NCBI GenBank assembly: GCA_003208695.1
Contig: QCVY01000021.1
Location: forward strand, 1-13,967
DNA: 13,967 nt
Source: Prochlorococcus sp. AG-686-P16
Lineage (GTDB): Bacteria; Cyanobacteriota; Cyanobacteriia; PCC-6307; Cyanobiaceae
Direction: 5' to 3'
Both the position numbers and the translations under genes were made by a program. This document shows, piece after piece, positions 7,895 through 13,967 of this stretch (its first letter is position 1; each line of letters starts with the position of its first letter). The notes beneath the pieces are model-generated. The model was not told the DNA's origin and made no database searches. It saw only the letters and a program-made list of their open reading frames with translations.

Positions 7895-7921
7895 AAAGTC
7901 TAGAAATTATCTAGATTTTTT
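7895..7921 (+). terminator. Hairpin with T-run in the ndhF-ndhD spacer
   Basis: Two TCTAGA hexamers (7899-7904 and 7910-7915) pair across a 5-base loop. The stem can be extended by a G-T pair and A-T pairs, and six T's follow at 7916-7921 on the plus strand. The shape is that of an intrinsic terminator, but it points against the genes here, so it would stop antisense transcription. In the ndhF-to-ndhD direction it is a hairpin without a U-run. Chance formation in AT-rich DNA is possible. Confidence 0.35.
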
Positions 7922-7954
7922 CATCCCATGGACAGTGAAGACACACATTTGTTA

Positions 7955-9970
7955 TTAAGTTACTTGGGGTGATTGAAAACCAAATATTGCTACCAACAGA
8001 ATCACTCCTCCAAAAACTATCAGCGCATAGAATTGAGCTCTACCTGTTTCAAAATACTTCAAGCCCTCCCCACTTCCCAATGTTACAAGTCCAGTAAGAT
8101 TTACTACTCCATCAACAACTTTGGAATCAACTTCTAAAACTTCTTTTGCAAGTTTTCTACTGCCTTTCACAAAAAGTTTTTCATTAATATCATCTAAATA
8201 CCACTTATTCGATAGAAACTTATTAATAGATGGAAATCTTTGTGCAAATAATATTGATAAGTTAATTTTCTTAGCAAAATAGGCTTGATAAGCAATAGTT
8301 ATACCTATCAAAGCAATAAAAACAGATGCAATCGCTAGAGGTAAAAATTCTTTTAATTCAAATGACTCTATAGCAATCAATGCTTCTTCGGGATCTAATA
8401 AGTTTGCAAATTTACTATCCCAAGGAAATCCCATAAACCCAATTATTACTGAAGGTACTGCTAGAAAAACTAGTGGGAATGTCATAGACCAAGGAGACTC
8501 ATGGAGTGAACCATGTTCCTCTTCATGTTCTTCTTCTTCTATATTAATTTTAGAGGCTAATAATAGTTCTTTTTGTAATTCCTTATTCCCCCCTCTAAAG
8601 TCTCCTTCAAAAGTTAAAAAATAAAGTCTAAACATATAAAAGGCGGTCATTCCAGCTGTTAAAAATCCCACAAACCAAAAAGCTGGAAATGATATGAAGG
8701 CGTTTCCCAATATTTCATCTTTACTCCAAAACCCAGCTAATGGGGGAATTCCACTTATTGCTACGCAACCTATTAAGAAAGTTGCAGAAGTAAAAGGCAT
8801 TTTCTTTCTTAAACCTCCCATCAACCTCATATCTTGTGCAAGTACAGGTTGATGACCAACGACTTCTTCCATAGCATGAATTACTGAGCCAGACCCTAAA
8901 AACAACATTGCTTTAAAACAAGCATGTGTTATCAAGTGAAAAATTCCTGCTACTGGAGCACCACAACCCATCGCAAGCATCATATACCCTAGCTGAGAAA
9001 CAGTACTATATGCCAAACCTTTTTTGAGATCCATCTGAGTTAAGGCAATAGAAGCACCTAAGAAACATGTAATAGTGCCAACTAACGCAATAATAAATTG
9101 AATTGAAGGGAATAATGAATAAAGAGGTTGGAGCCTTGCTACTAAGAATATTCCAGCAGCAACCATAGTCGCTGCATGAATAAGAGCTGAAATAGGGGTT
9201 GGTCCTTCCATAGCGTCTGGAAGCCATACATGAAGAGGAAATTGAGCAGATTTAGCCATAGGTCCTAAGAAAACTAAAAAACAAAGTAATAATGCAGCCC
9301 AGACTGGCAACGAATTCTCTGAAACTGACTGTGATACTCCTAGGGCAATTTCATTAAAGTCAAAGCTTTTTGTAGCCCAAAATAGACCCAAAATTCCCAA
9401 TAATAATCCAAAGTCTCCAACTCTATTTACGACAAACGCTTTTTGAGCAGCATTTGCCGCACCATCTCTGTCGTACCAGAAACCAACTAATAAGTAAGAA
9501 CACATCCCTACTAGTTCCCAAAAAACATATATTTCTAACAAATTTGGGCTAATAATTAAACCCATCATCGAACTACTGAAGAGTGCTAAATATGTAAAAA
9601 ATCTTACGTAACCTTTATCATGAGCCATATAACCATGAGAGTAAATCATGACTAATAAAGTAATAGTGGTTACCAATGTAAGCATTACGCTACCCAATGG
9701 GTCAAGAACAAATCCCATTGGTATTGAGAAATCCCCCGCACTTGCCCAAACAAATAATTTTTCTACTGATTGGTAGCCATTTATTTGCTCTATTAATGTT
9801 TTATAACTGATTACGGCAGAAACACCAACTAATGACAAAAGACTAATAGAAACAATTTCTCTAGAATTATTGATTTTTTTATTCGCACATATTAAGCCTA
9901 AGCCAGAAAACACCGCTCCAATAAGTGGAAAGACAGGAATCAACCAGGCAATTTCTGAAGCTTGAGGCAT
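7955..9970 (-). CDS. ndhF: NDH-1 subunit 5 (NdhF, F1 type)
   Basis: The largest antiporter-like subunit at the distal end of the NDH-1 membrane arm, which couples ferredoxin-to-plastoquinone electron flow to proton pumping across the thylakoid membrane. At 671 residues it is close to the 680 of cyanobacterial NdhF1. It has an N-terminal antiporter domain (about 70-125, with VLDPLGSVML), then the main antiporter core with FWELVGMCSYLLVGFWY around Glu152 and HVWLPDAMEGPTPISALIHA starting near His247. The soluble loop near residues 475-495 is rich in Glu and His (EEEEHEEEHGSLHE), a common trait of cyanobacterial NdhF. The C-terminal part has the long lateral-helix region expected of this subunit and a final membrane helix. 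The ATG start lies 33 bp after the Z-ISO stop and ndhD follows in the same direction, so the three are probably one transcript. Confidence 0.95.
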   Translation of the reverse strand: MPQASEIAWLIPVFPLIGAVFSGLGLICANKKINNSREIVSISLLSLVGVSAVISYKTLIEQINGYQSVEKLFVWASAGDFSIPMGFVLDPLGSVMLTLVTTITLLVMIYSHGYMAHDKGYVRFFTYLALFSSSMMGLIISPNLLEIYVFWELVGMCSYLLVGFWYDRDGAANAAQKAFVVNRVGDFGLLLGILGLFWATKSFDFNEIALGVSQSVSENSLPVWAALLLCFLVFLGPMAKSAQFPLHVWLPDAMEGPTPISALIHAATMVAAGIFLVARLQPLYSLFPSIQFIIALVGTITCFLGASIALTQMDLKKGLAYSTVSQLGYMMLAMGCGAPVAGIFHLITHACFKAMLFLGSGSVIHAMEEVVGHQPVLAQDMRLMGGLRKKMPFTSATFLIGCVAISGIPPLAGFWSKDEILGNAFISFPAFWFVGFLTAGMTAFYMFRLYFLTFEGDFRGGNKELQKELLLASKINIEEEEHEEEHGSLHESPWSMTFPLVFLAVPSVIIGFMGFPWDSKFANLLDPEEALIAIESFELKEFLPLAIASVFIALIGITIAYQAYFAKKINLSILFAQRFPSINKFLSNKWYLDDINEKLFVKGSRKLAKEVLEVDSKVVDGVVNLTGLVTLGSGEGLKYFETGRAQFYALIVFGGVILLVAIFGFQSPQVT

Positions 9971-10003
9971 TTTTAATAATGTTTATATACCAATACTAAA
10001 CTG

Positions 10004-10732
10004 CTAATTGAAAATTTTAGACATAAAAGATGAATTAAATGTTGTAACAGCAATATTTATATATTTATGAGACCACCAGATTATTGCAATGGCTATTAAT
10101 ATTCCAAGTTGTGATAATTTAAAAAATTCTTTTACTTTAATTTGCTGTCTCCCATCAAATATTGCGACAAATGGGATTATTGAGGTACTTTCTTTGTACT
10201 TATAAAATTCTTCACCAAATTTAATTTCTAATCTTTTATCACCATGCCATATTGCAAAAAGGTGATGAAAAATTAGTCCTAGCGAAGTTATAAATGTAAA
10301 AGATGTCCCAATCCATAATGTATGAGCTAAACACCAAATAATTTGGCCAAATGCTTGTGGATGTCTTGTTATTCTCATTATTCCTGTACCATAAATTCTA
10401 ACTTGTGGTTTAAAAACTGAAGGAATTTCTAGTAAGTTATATGTTGCAGGATAAAGAAATAAGAAACTAATAGCAGTTAAAATCCAAACTAACAAAAATA
10501 CATAGTTATTACCCTGGAAATTCCATAATCTAATTCCATCATATCTATGAGCTAAAAAATAACTAATTAAAATTACTGCAGATGGCAAACTTAAAGAAAC
10601 AAAGAACAATCTCCATAGTCTTGGTCCCATAAAAGCCTCTGCTCTACTTCTCAAAGCAGCACCTCCGCTATGAATAACTGCAAAAATTAATATTAATACC
10701 AAAATTAACAAAGAAGTTTTGTGAGTCTCCAT
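10004..10732 (-). CDS. Z-ISO: 15-cis-zeta-carotene isomerase (Z-ISO, NnrU family)
   Basis: A 242-residue integral membrane protein of the NnrU family (PF07298). Genome annotation usually calls such genes NnrU, a denitrification name, but the sequence follows plant and cyanobacterial Z-ISO closely: HSGGAALR (21-28), HRYDGIRLWNFQG (62-74), FLYPATYNLLEI (92-103), IMRITRHPQ (118-126), CLAHTLWIG (134-142) and HHLFAIWHGDKRLE, then IIPFVAIFDGRQ. Z-ISO is a haem b enzyme that converts the 15-cis double bond of zeta-carotene between the phytoene desaturase and zeta-carotene desaturase steps. As I recall, the haem ligands in maize are His150 and His266, 116 residues apart. Here His21 and His137 sit in matching motifs with the same spacing. 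There are about six membrane segments. The gene opens the Z-ISO, ndhF, ndhD cluster, diverges from rbcR across 84 bp, and lies about 2 kb from pds. A truncated second copy of its start is at 3236. Confidence 0.88.
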   Translation of the reverse strand: METHKTSLLILVLILIFAVIHSGGAALRSRAEAFMGPRLWRLFFVSLSLPSAVILISYFLAHRYDGIRLWNFQGNNYVFLLVWILTAISFLFLYPATYNLLEIPSVFKPQVRIYGTGIMRITRHPQAFGQIIWCLAHTLWIGTSFTFITSLGLIFHHLFAIWHGDKRLEIKFGEEFYKYKESTSIIPFVAIFDGRQQIKVKEFFKLSQLGILIAIAIIWWSHKYINIAVTTFNSSFMSKIFN

Positions 10733-10755
10733 ATAATTTCAAAATACAAGTTATT

Positions 10756-10785
10756 TATTATTAACAATAATACCCTTAGGTATTA
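10756..10785. promoter_or_regulatory. Two overlapping palindromes in the rbcR/Z-ISO divergent spacer
   Basis: TATTATT-AAC-AATAATA (10756-10772) and TAATACC-CTTA-GGTATTA (10768-10785) are both perfect with 7-bp arms and share five bases. The first contains TTA-N7-TAA (10758-10770), the pattern described for CbbR/CmpR/RbcR-type LysR proteins. LysR regulators commonly bind such sites in the spacer between their own gene and a divergent target, so this is a candidate RbcR operator controlling rbcR and the Z-ISO-ndhF-ndhD cluster. The palindromes are seen directly; binding is inferred. Confidence 0.55.
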
Positions 10786-10816
10786 GAATTAAGATTAAAT
10801 TGTAGGCATAAATATC

Positions 10817-11770
10817 ATGCCCGAATTACCTTTTACTCTTGACCAATTAAGAATATTAAAAGCTATTGCAGCTCAAGGAAGTTTTAAAAAGGCTGCTGAT
10901 TTACTATATGTGACTCAACCAGCTGTCAGTTTACAAATCCAAAATTTAGAAAAACAACTTGAAATAACAATTTTTGATAGAGGTGGTAGAAAAGCACTTT
11001 TAACTGAAGGTGGTAAGCTGCTACTTGAATATTGCGAAAGAATCCTGAATCAATGTGATGAGGCTTGCAAAGCTATTGAAGACTTAAATAGCTTAAAAGG
11101 TGGAACACTAATAATTGGGGCTAGTCAAACTACAGGTACCTATTTAATGCCAAGGATGATTGGGCTTTTTCGTCAAAAATACCCTGATGTATCTGTCCAG
11201 CTACAGGTTCACAGTACTAGAAGAACAGGTTGGAGCGTTGCGAATGGTCAAATTGATTTAGCAATAATCGGGGGGCAATTGCCAAGCGATCTTGAAAACT
11301 TGTTAGAAGTAATTCCATATGCAACGGATGAATTAGCTCTTGTATTACCAACAAAACATCCACTTGCCAACAAAAAAGAACTATTGAAAGAAGATTTATA
11401 CAAATTAAATTTCGTCACATTAGATTCTCAATCAACAACCAGAAAAGTTGTTGATAAACTTTTAAAGGATTCAGGTCTTGATATTCAAAGACTAAAGATA
11501 GAGATGGAGTTAAACTCACTTGAAGCAATTAAAAATGCAGTTCAATCTGGTCTTGGTGTTTCTTTTTTACCTGTAATTTCTATTGAGAGAGAATTAGCAG
11601 GTGGGTCAATTCGCAAACCCTACTTAGCTGATTTAGAGGTCAAAAGGGAGTTAAAATTAATTATGAATCCATCAAGATACACATCAAGAGCATCCGAAGC
11701 ATTTAAAAAGTATATATTGCCACAATTTGCAAGCTCTGAGAGTCCATTAAGGCAATTTAAATCAATCTAA
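10817..11770 (+). CDS. rbcR: LysR-type transcriptional regulator RbcR
   Basis: A 317-residue LysR-family DNA-binding regulator of the CbbR/RbcR/CmpR group, which in cyanobacteria and red-lineage plastids controls Rubisco and carbon-fixation genes in response to small metabolites. The N-terminal winged helix-turn-helix spans about residues 8-67, with the scanning and recognition part AADLLYVTQPAVSLQIQNLE at 26-45. A linker helix follows, then a two-lobed effector-binding domain from about 95 to 300, starting at GGTLIIGASQTTGTYLMP. It starts with ATG at 10817 and is complete. It diverges from Z-ISO over a short palindrome-bearing spacer and converges on DUF3172 with a 4-bp overlap. The exact regulon is not shown by sequence; the RbcR name follows from similarity to cyanobacterial proteins carrying that name. 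Confidence 0.9.
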   Translation: MPELPFTLDQLRILKAIAAQGSFKKAADLLYVTQPAVSLQIQNLEKQLEITIFDRGGRKALLTEGGKLLLEYCERILNQCDEACKAIEDLNSLKGGTLIIGASQTTGTYLMPRMIGLFRQKYPDVSVQLQVHSTRRTGWSVANGQIDLAIIGGQLPSDLENLLEVIPYATDELALVLPTKHPLANKKELLKEDLYKLNFVTLDSQSTTRKVVDKLLKDSGLDIQRLKIEMELNSLEAIKNAVQSGLGVSFLPVISIERELAGGSIRKPYLADLEVKRELKLIMNPSRYTSRASEAFKKYILPQFASSESPLRQFKSI

Positions 11771-12390
11771 AATTGAATAGCTTCCTTATTGATTCCCACC
11801 CCTCCATCTTCAGCCTGTCCATCTCCTTTGATAATAAATTTATTCTCATTTACATCAGTCTGATAAACACATTTAACTATAGGCTTATCTCTTATTGACC
11901 CTATATAAGCAAAAGTATTCATTCTTTGCTTACATTCTCTAACATCCTCATTACTAATAGCTCCTTGTTTTTGTAACACTGTCCAATTCTCCCTTCGAAT
12001 AACGCAACCAGGTTGCAATGCCGGTTGTGTTACAAAACTAGTTGAAGGATTTAGTGTTGTATACATTTCTACATCAATTACAAAAGCGCTTGCTCCCCAT
12101 TGCCTACAAAATTCAGGATCTGGAACGGCCATGTCTAATTGCTGTTGACTAGCTATATTGCCCTGCCCTCCATCTGTTGTACTGGTAATAGCACTTCCTA
12201 TACCTACCCCTAATATCAAAACGCCAGCAAGTACAGCAATTGTTCCGGTACTTAAATTATTTTTTTGTCCAGAGTTAGAAGGAGATATTCTTCTATTCCT
12301 CTGAGTATAATTATCCCCATCCCTTGAGTTTGAGGTATAAGAATTTCTGCCAGGGTCTCTTCTTTGACCCCTATTAGGATATTTATTCAC
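11767..12390 (-). CDS. DUF3172 membrane-anchored protein of unknown function
   Basis: A 207-residue protein of a cyanobacteria-specific family (DUF3172) with no known role. The first 48 residues are rich in Asn, Arg, Ser and Gly and look disordered. A single membrane helix follows at about 48-70 (GTIAVLAGVLILGVGIGSAI). The remaining 135 residues form a soluble domain with four cysteines (Cys95, Cys129, Cys153, Cys170) and aromatic residues, probably on the lumenal or periplasmic side by the positive-inside rule. It starts with GTG at 12390 inside the last codons of ndhM (4-bp overlap), so the two are probably translationally coupled. This makes a link with the NDH-1 complex or the thylakoid membrane a reasonable guess, but nothing in the sequence proves it. 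Confidence 0.88.
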   Translation of the reverse strand: MNKYPNRGQRRDPGRNSYTSNSRDGDNYTQRNRRISPSNSGQKNNLSTGTIAVLAGVLILGVGIGSAITSTTDGGQGNIASQQQLDMAVPDPEFCRQWGASAFVIDVEMYTTLNPSTSFVTQPALQPGCVIRRENWTVLQKQGAISNEDVRECKQRMNTFAYIGSIRDKPIVKCVYQTDVNENKFIIKGDGQAEDGGVGINKEAIQF

Positions 12391-12734
12391 AACACCTCTT
12401 TTGTCTTAGGTAAACCCATTGAATAATTCATGACTCTACATTCTGGGTTATAACTTAGCAATCCATTTTGAAGCAAATATTTGATTAAACCTTCAACTTC
12501 TGATCCTATTTTACGAAGTTCATAATCATCTAAACTTTTTCCGGCTCTTTCTTGAACAAGTTCAGTAAATTTTTGATTGACTTTTTTTAAGGAGTCTTCA
12601 TTCCAAATAAATTCATTATCAGGATCCAAGTCGAGAGTTAATTTATTAGGATGGAACCTTAAATCTTCATTAACCACATCAGCAGTAAATATCCTGACAT
12701 GCCTAGTGGTTGACTTTAAAAGCATTTTTTCCAT
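12387..12734 (-). CDS. ndhM: NDH-1 subunit M
   Basis: NdhM is an oxygenic-photosynthesis-specific peripheral subunit near the base of the hydrophilic arm of NDH-1, needed for assembly and for ferredoxin-driven cyclic electron flow. The 115-residue product shows the family's hallmark stretches KSTTRHVRIFTA (about 7-18), LDLDPDNEFIW (34-44) and, at the C-terminus, NYSMGLPK. It has no membrane helix. The frame is open from a TTG at 12755, but ATG at 12734 gives the usual length and was chosen; a second ATG at 12725 is also possible. It diverges from pds across 89 bp and is coupled to DUF3172 by a GTGA overlap. Its gene sits a few kilobases from ndhF1 and ndhD1, whose products join the same complex. 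Confidence 0.93.
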   Translation of the reverse strand: MEKMLLKSTTRHVRIFTADVVNEDLRFHPNKLTLDLDPDNEFIWNEDSLKKVNQKFTELVQERAGKSLDDYELRKIGSEVEGLIKYLLQNGLLSYNPECRVMNYSMGLPKTKEVL

Positions 12735-12823
12735 AATCTGAAAAATAACCAACAAAAAAAATAATTATGTCTTAACTTTAGGATAGCTTCTTAGTAAGTG
12801 TTAACTTATTTTTTGATTTTATA
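12735..12823. promoter_or_regulatory. Divergent pds/ndhM promoter region with a near-direct repeat
   Basis: These 89 bp must hold the promoters of both genes. Read on the minus strand, AAGTTAACAC (12807-12798) and AAGTTAAGAC (12778-12769) agree at 9 of 10 positions and start 29 bp apart, close to three helical turns. They could be paired regulator sites, or chance in AT-rich DNA. TATAAT overlaps the pds ATG and so is unlikely to be its -10 box. No clear -35/-10 pair was found. Confidence 0.4.
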
Positions 12824-13967
12824 ATGCGTGTTGTAATTGCAGGTGCAGGTTTAGCAGGTTTATCTTGCGCTAAATATCTTGTTGATAATGGTCACATTCC
12901 CATTGTTTTAGAAGCCAGAGATGTACTTGGTGGTAAGATTGCCGCTTGGAAGGATGAAGATGGAGATTGGTATGAGACAGGTTTACACATATTTTTTGGT
13001 GCTTATCCAAATATGCTTCAACTTTTCAAAGAATTAGATATAGAAGACAGACTTCAGTGGAAAAGTCATTCAATGATTTTTAATCAACCTTCTGAACCTG
13101 GAACTTACAGTAGATTTGATTTTCCAGACATACCTGCTCCTGCGAATGGAGTAACAGCGATTCTTAGTAACAATGATATGCTTTCATGGAATGAAAAAAT
13201 TCTATTTGGCTTAGGCTTAGTTCCTGCAATGTTGAGAGGACAGAAATATCTTGATAAATGTGATTCAAAATCATGGACAGAATGGTTAAAAGAACACAAT
13301 ATTCCTGAGAGAGTAAATGATGAAGTATTTATTGCCATGAGTAAAGCACTTAATTTTATTGGACCTGATGAAATCTCATCAACAGTTTTATTAACAGCAC
13401 TTAATAGATTTTTACAAGAAAAAAACGGTTCAAAAATGGCTTTCCTTGATGGAGCTCCACCAGAAAGACTTTGCCAGCCAATGGTTGATTATATAACTTC
13501 CAGAGGAGGCGAGGTTCATATGAATAGTCCTTTAAGAAAAATAGACCTCAACGAGGATAGCACTGTAAAAAGTTTCACAATAGCCCCTTTAGATACGGAT
13601 GAAAAGAAAAAAGTGATTACAGCAGATGCATATGTTAGTGCAATGCCTGTAGATCTCTTTAAACTAATAATTCCGGATCAATGGAAAGGTATAAATGCCT
13701 TCTCAAAACTAAAGGGTTTAGTTGGAGTACCTGTAATCAATATACATTTATGGTTTGATAAAAAATTAACGGATATTGATCACCTATTATTTAGTAGATC
13801 GCCACTTCTGAGTGTTTATGCAGACATGAGTATCACTTGTAAAGAATATGAGGATCCAAATAGATCAATGCTTGAATTAGTTTTTGCACCTGCAAAAGAA
13901 TGGATTAACAGAAGTGATCAAGATATAGTAGATGCAACAATGGAAGAACTCAAAAAGTTATTCCCAA
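12824..13967 (+). CDS. pds: Phytoene desaturase, 3'-truncated by the window end
   Basis: The plant/cyanobacterial type (CrtP/PDS) FAD enzyme, which introduces two double bonds into 15-cis-phytoene to give 9,15,9'-tri-cis-zeta-carotene, passing electrons to plastoquinone at the thylakoid membrane. It starts with ATG at 12824 and reads 381 codons without a stop. The N-terminus carries the dinucleotide-binding motif VVIAGAGLAGLSCAKYL (3-19), an acidic residue ending the second strand (Glu30), and the GGKIAAW and ETGLHIFFGAYPN stretches (36-42, 51-63) that mark this family and separate it from bacterial CrtI. About 85-90 C-terminal residues are missing, including the second part of the FAD-binding site. 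Its product is the substrate of the Z-ISO encoded about 2 kb away. In picocyanobacteria crtB (phytoene synthase) normally follows pds; it would lie beyond this end. Confidence 0.95.
   Translation, partial: MRVVIAGAGLAGLSCAKYLVDNGHIPIVLEARDVLGGKIAAWKDEDGDWYETGLHIFFGAYPNMLQLFKELDIEDRLQWKSHSMIFNQPSEPGTYSRFDFPDIPAPANGVTAILSNNDMLSWNEKILFGLGLVPAMLRGQKYLDKCDSKSWTEWLKEHNIPERVNDEVFIAMSKALNFIGPDEISSTVLLTALNRFLQEKNGSKMAFLDGAPPERLCQPMVDYITSRGGEVHMNSPLRKIDLNEDSTVKSFTIAPLDTDEKKKVITADAYVSAMPVDLFKLIIPDQWKGINAFSKLKGLVGVPVINIHLWFDKKLTDIDHLLFSRSPLLSVYADMSITCKEYEDPNRSMLELVFAPAKEWINRSDQDIVDATMEELKKLFP

Larger units (their letters stand above)
10659..13967. repeat. Right arm of the 3309-bp inverted repeat
   Basis: Reverse complement of 1-3309. 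This arm runs without a break into the rest of Z-ISO and ndhF on its inner side, so it looks like the native chromosomal copy, whereas the left arm is joined to the middle of metF. Both arms end at the same base of pds. Confidence 0.97.

Noticed and set aside
9006..9227. 73-residue open frame on the minus strand
   Set aside because: Another frame of ndhF, within its strongly conserved antiporter core.
1..13967. A terminal-inverted-repeat mobile element, linear plasmid or virus with long inverted ends
   Set aside because: The arms hold ordinary core photosynthesis genes that are cut mid-gene, and there is no transposase, integrase, terminase, replication protein or terminal protein gene anywhere.
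1..13967. tRNA, rRNA, CRISPR arrays or a riboswitch
   Set aside because: The spacers are at most about 95 bp and show no cloverleaf, no regularly spaced repeats and no recognisable riboswitch core.

Overview
The window looks like a high-light-adapted Prochlorococcus, or a very close picocyanobacterial relative. The DNA is very AT-rich and the genes are tightly packed: the longest gap between genes is about 95 bp, so no stretch over 300 bp lacks a gene. The gene set is cyanobacterial: phytoene desaturase, NdhM, NdhF1/NdhD1, the RbcR-type LysR regulator and a DUF3172 protein. The species call rests on composition and remembered gene order, not on a search.

The dominant structural fact is that the window is a near-palindrome. 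Bases 1-3309 are the reverse complement of 10659-13967: position p on the left pairs with 13968-p on the right, and every stretch I compared matched exactly. Each arm holds a 3'-truncated phytoene desaturase gene (pds/crtP), ndhM, a DUF3172 membrane-anchored protein, rbcR, and the start of a zeta-carotene isomerase (Z-ISO/NnrU family) gene. The 7349 bp between the arms (3310-10658) is single copy. It carries a 5'-truncated metF, a sugar-phosphate nucleotidyltransferase, an scpA-like gene, ndhD1, ndhF1 and the rest of Z-ISO.

The right side (metF back to pds) reads as the ordinary chromosome. The left arm looks like a copy attached in inverted orientation at 3309/3310, where codon 25 of Z-ISO is joined to the inside of metF. 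The join disrupts both genes there, it can be explained by a 4-bp overlap, and the window ends at the same pds base on both sides. This is what an amplification chimera (for example multiple displacement amplification, MDA, of a single cell) or an assembly-graph fold-back produces. I do not read it as a real duplication or as a new system.

In the native part, Z-ISO, ndhF1 and ndhD1 form a co-directional minus-strand cluster, followed by scpA and the nucleotidyltransferase. metF converges on the latter with a 17-bp overlap. rbcR diverges from Z-ISO across 84 bp containing two overlapping palindromes, and converges on DUF3172 with a 4-bp overlap. ndhM and DUF3172 overlap by 4 bp and diverge from pds. 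Functionally the locus joins carotenoid desaturation and isomerisation (pds, Z-ISO), three subunits of the NDH-1 complex (NdhM, NdhF1, NdhD1) and a carbon-fixation regulator. The most useful biological points are the NnrU protein read as Z-ISO and the scpA reading frame, which continues well upstream of its first conventional start codon.
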